DNA of 5,475 nucleotides from Lachnospiraceae bacterium. Its GTDB lineage: Bacteria; Bacillota; Clostridia; Lachnospirales; Anaerotignaceae. The position numbers and the translations under genes were made by a program. The stretch covers positions 1-5,475 of the forward strand of contig DPJA01000029.1 in assembly GCA_003543235.1 (NCBI GenBank), read 5' to 3'. The notes below the pieces were generated by a model, which was not told the origin of the DNA, made no database searches, and was given only the letters and a program-made list of their open reading frames with translations. This document shows, in pieces, positions 5,287-5,475 of the stretch. Every line of letters begins with the position of its first letter. Positions within the stretch are counted from its first letter, which is position 1.

Positions 5287-5475
5287 ATGAACCCATCGCA
5301 AAAGTTTTTGGTAGCAATAATCTTAATAAGTTTTTTAGAAACAATAGGCTTAGGATTGTTTATTACATTCGGTGTAAAATTATTTTTTAAACGGATTAAC
5401 GTGATGATAGTATCTTTTGTCGTAATCGCCTTAATGCTATCATTAGTACTATTTAACAGTAATATAATAAATAAA
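5287..5475 (+). CDS. Membrane protein, N-terminal part (runs off the window)
   Basis: An open frame starts at ATG 5287 with AGGAG at 5272-5276, ten bases upstream. It continues for 63 codons without a stop to the last base of the window, so only the N-terminus is seen. It has a short polar start (MNPSQK), a hydrophobic segment at about 7-29 containing ETIGLGLFITFG, a basic turn (KLFFKRIN), and a second hydrophobic segment at about 39-57 ending in LMLSLVLF. This suggests at least two membrane helices with the basic loop in the cytoplasm. It has no cleavable signal peptide pattern. I do not recognise the family from this fragment; a multi-helix sensor or transport protein is possible but not shown. 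It appears to have its own promoter overlapping the preceding hairpin. Confidence 0.7.
   Translation, partial: MNPSQKFLVAIILISFLETIGLGLFITFGVKLFFKRINVMIVSFVVIALMLSLVLFNSNIINK

Noticed and set aside
1..5475. Search for CRISPR arrays, tRNA, rRNA, transposases, toxin-antitoxin pairs or phage genes
   Set aside because: No regularly spaced repeats, cloverleaf or rRNA signatures, or such protein motifs were seen. The window is mainly housekeeping genes and shows no convincing new multi-gene system.

Overview
The window comes from an AT-rich, low-G+C Gram-positive bacterium, most likely a spore-forming member of the Clostridia. The evidence is a full-length ribonuclease J of Bacillus/Clostridium type, strong GGAGG-type ribosome binding sites with some GTG starts, a ComEA-type DNA receptor, a GerMN-domain lipoprotein and a PBP5-type D,D-carboxypeptidase. 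The species cannot be named from this sequence alone.

Layout. Positions 1-62 are a leader that can fold into a 10-bp hairpin. Ribonuclease J follows (63-1730, +), and its stop codon overlaps the start of a possible 31-codon ORF (1730-1825). A strong hairpin terminator (1844-1891) closes this unit. A MarR-family regulator comes next (+). It has its own promoter, a 33-bp interrupted palindrome at the promoter that looks like an autoregulatory operator, and a GTG start at 1979 fixed by a GGAGG site. The MarR gene converges on the carboxypeptidase gene (2619-3929, -). The gap between them holds a small GC-rich hairpin, a run of eight G and a 58-bp near-perfect palindrome that probably serves as a two-way terminator. 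The carboxypeptidase is divergent from a two-gene unit on the + strand: comEA-like (start corrected to 4067) and a GerMN lipoprotein (4683-5195), 16 bases apart. A hairpin (5209-5256) ends that unit and overlaps a good promoter for the last gene. That gene starts at 5287, encodes a membrane protein and runs off the window.

How the genes relate. Most of the window is housekeeping: RNA processing and decay (RNase J), peptidoglycan trimming (carboxypeptidase), a membrane-anchored DNA-binding protein (ComEA-like) and an envelope lipoprotein (GerMN). The last three all act at the outer face of the membrane or in the wall. The MarR gene has no obvious target operon here other than itself. No stretch longer than 300 bases lacks a gene. 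I see no mobile element, CRISPR array, tRNA or rRNA, and nothing that clearly amounts to a new multi-gene system. The items most worth following up are non-coding: the MarR operator, the 58-bp palindrome, the promoter-overlapping hairpin near 5250, the RNase J leader hairpin and the overlapping small ORF.
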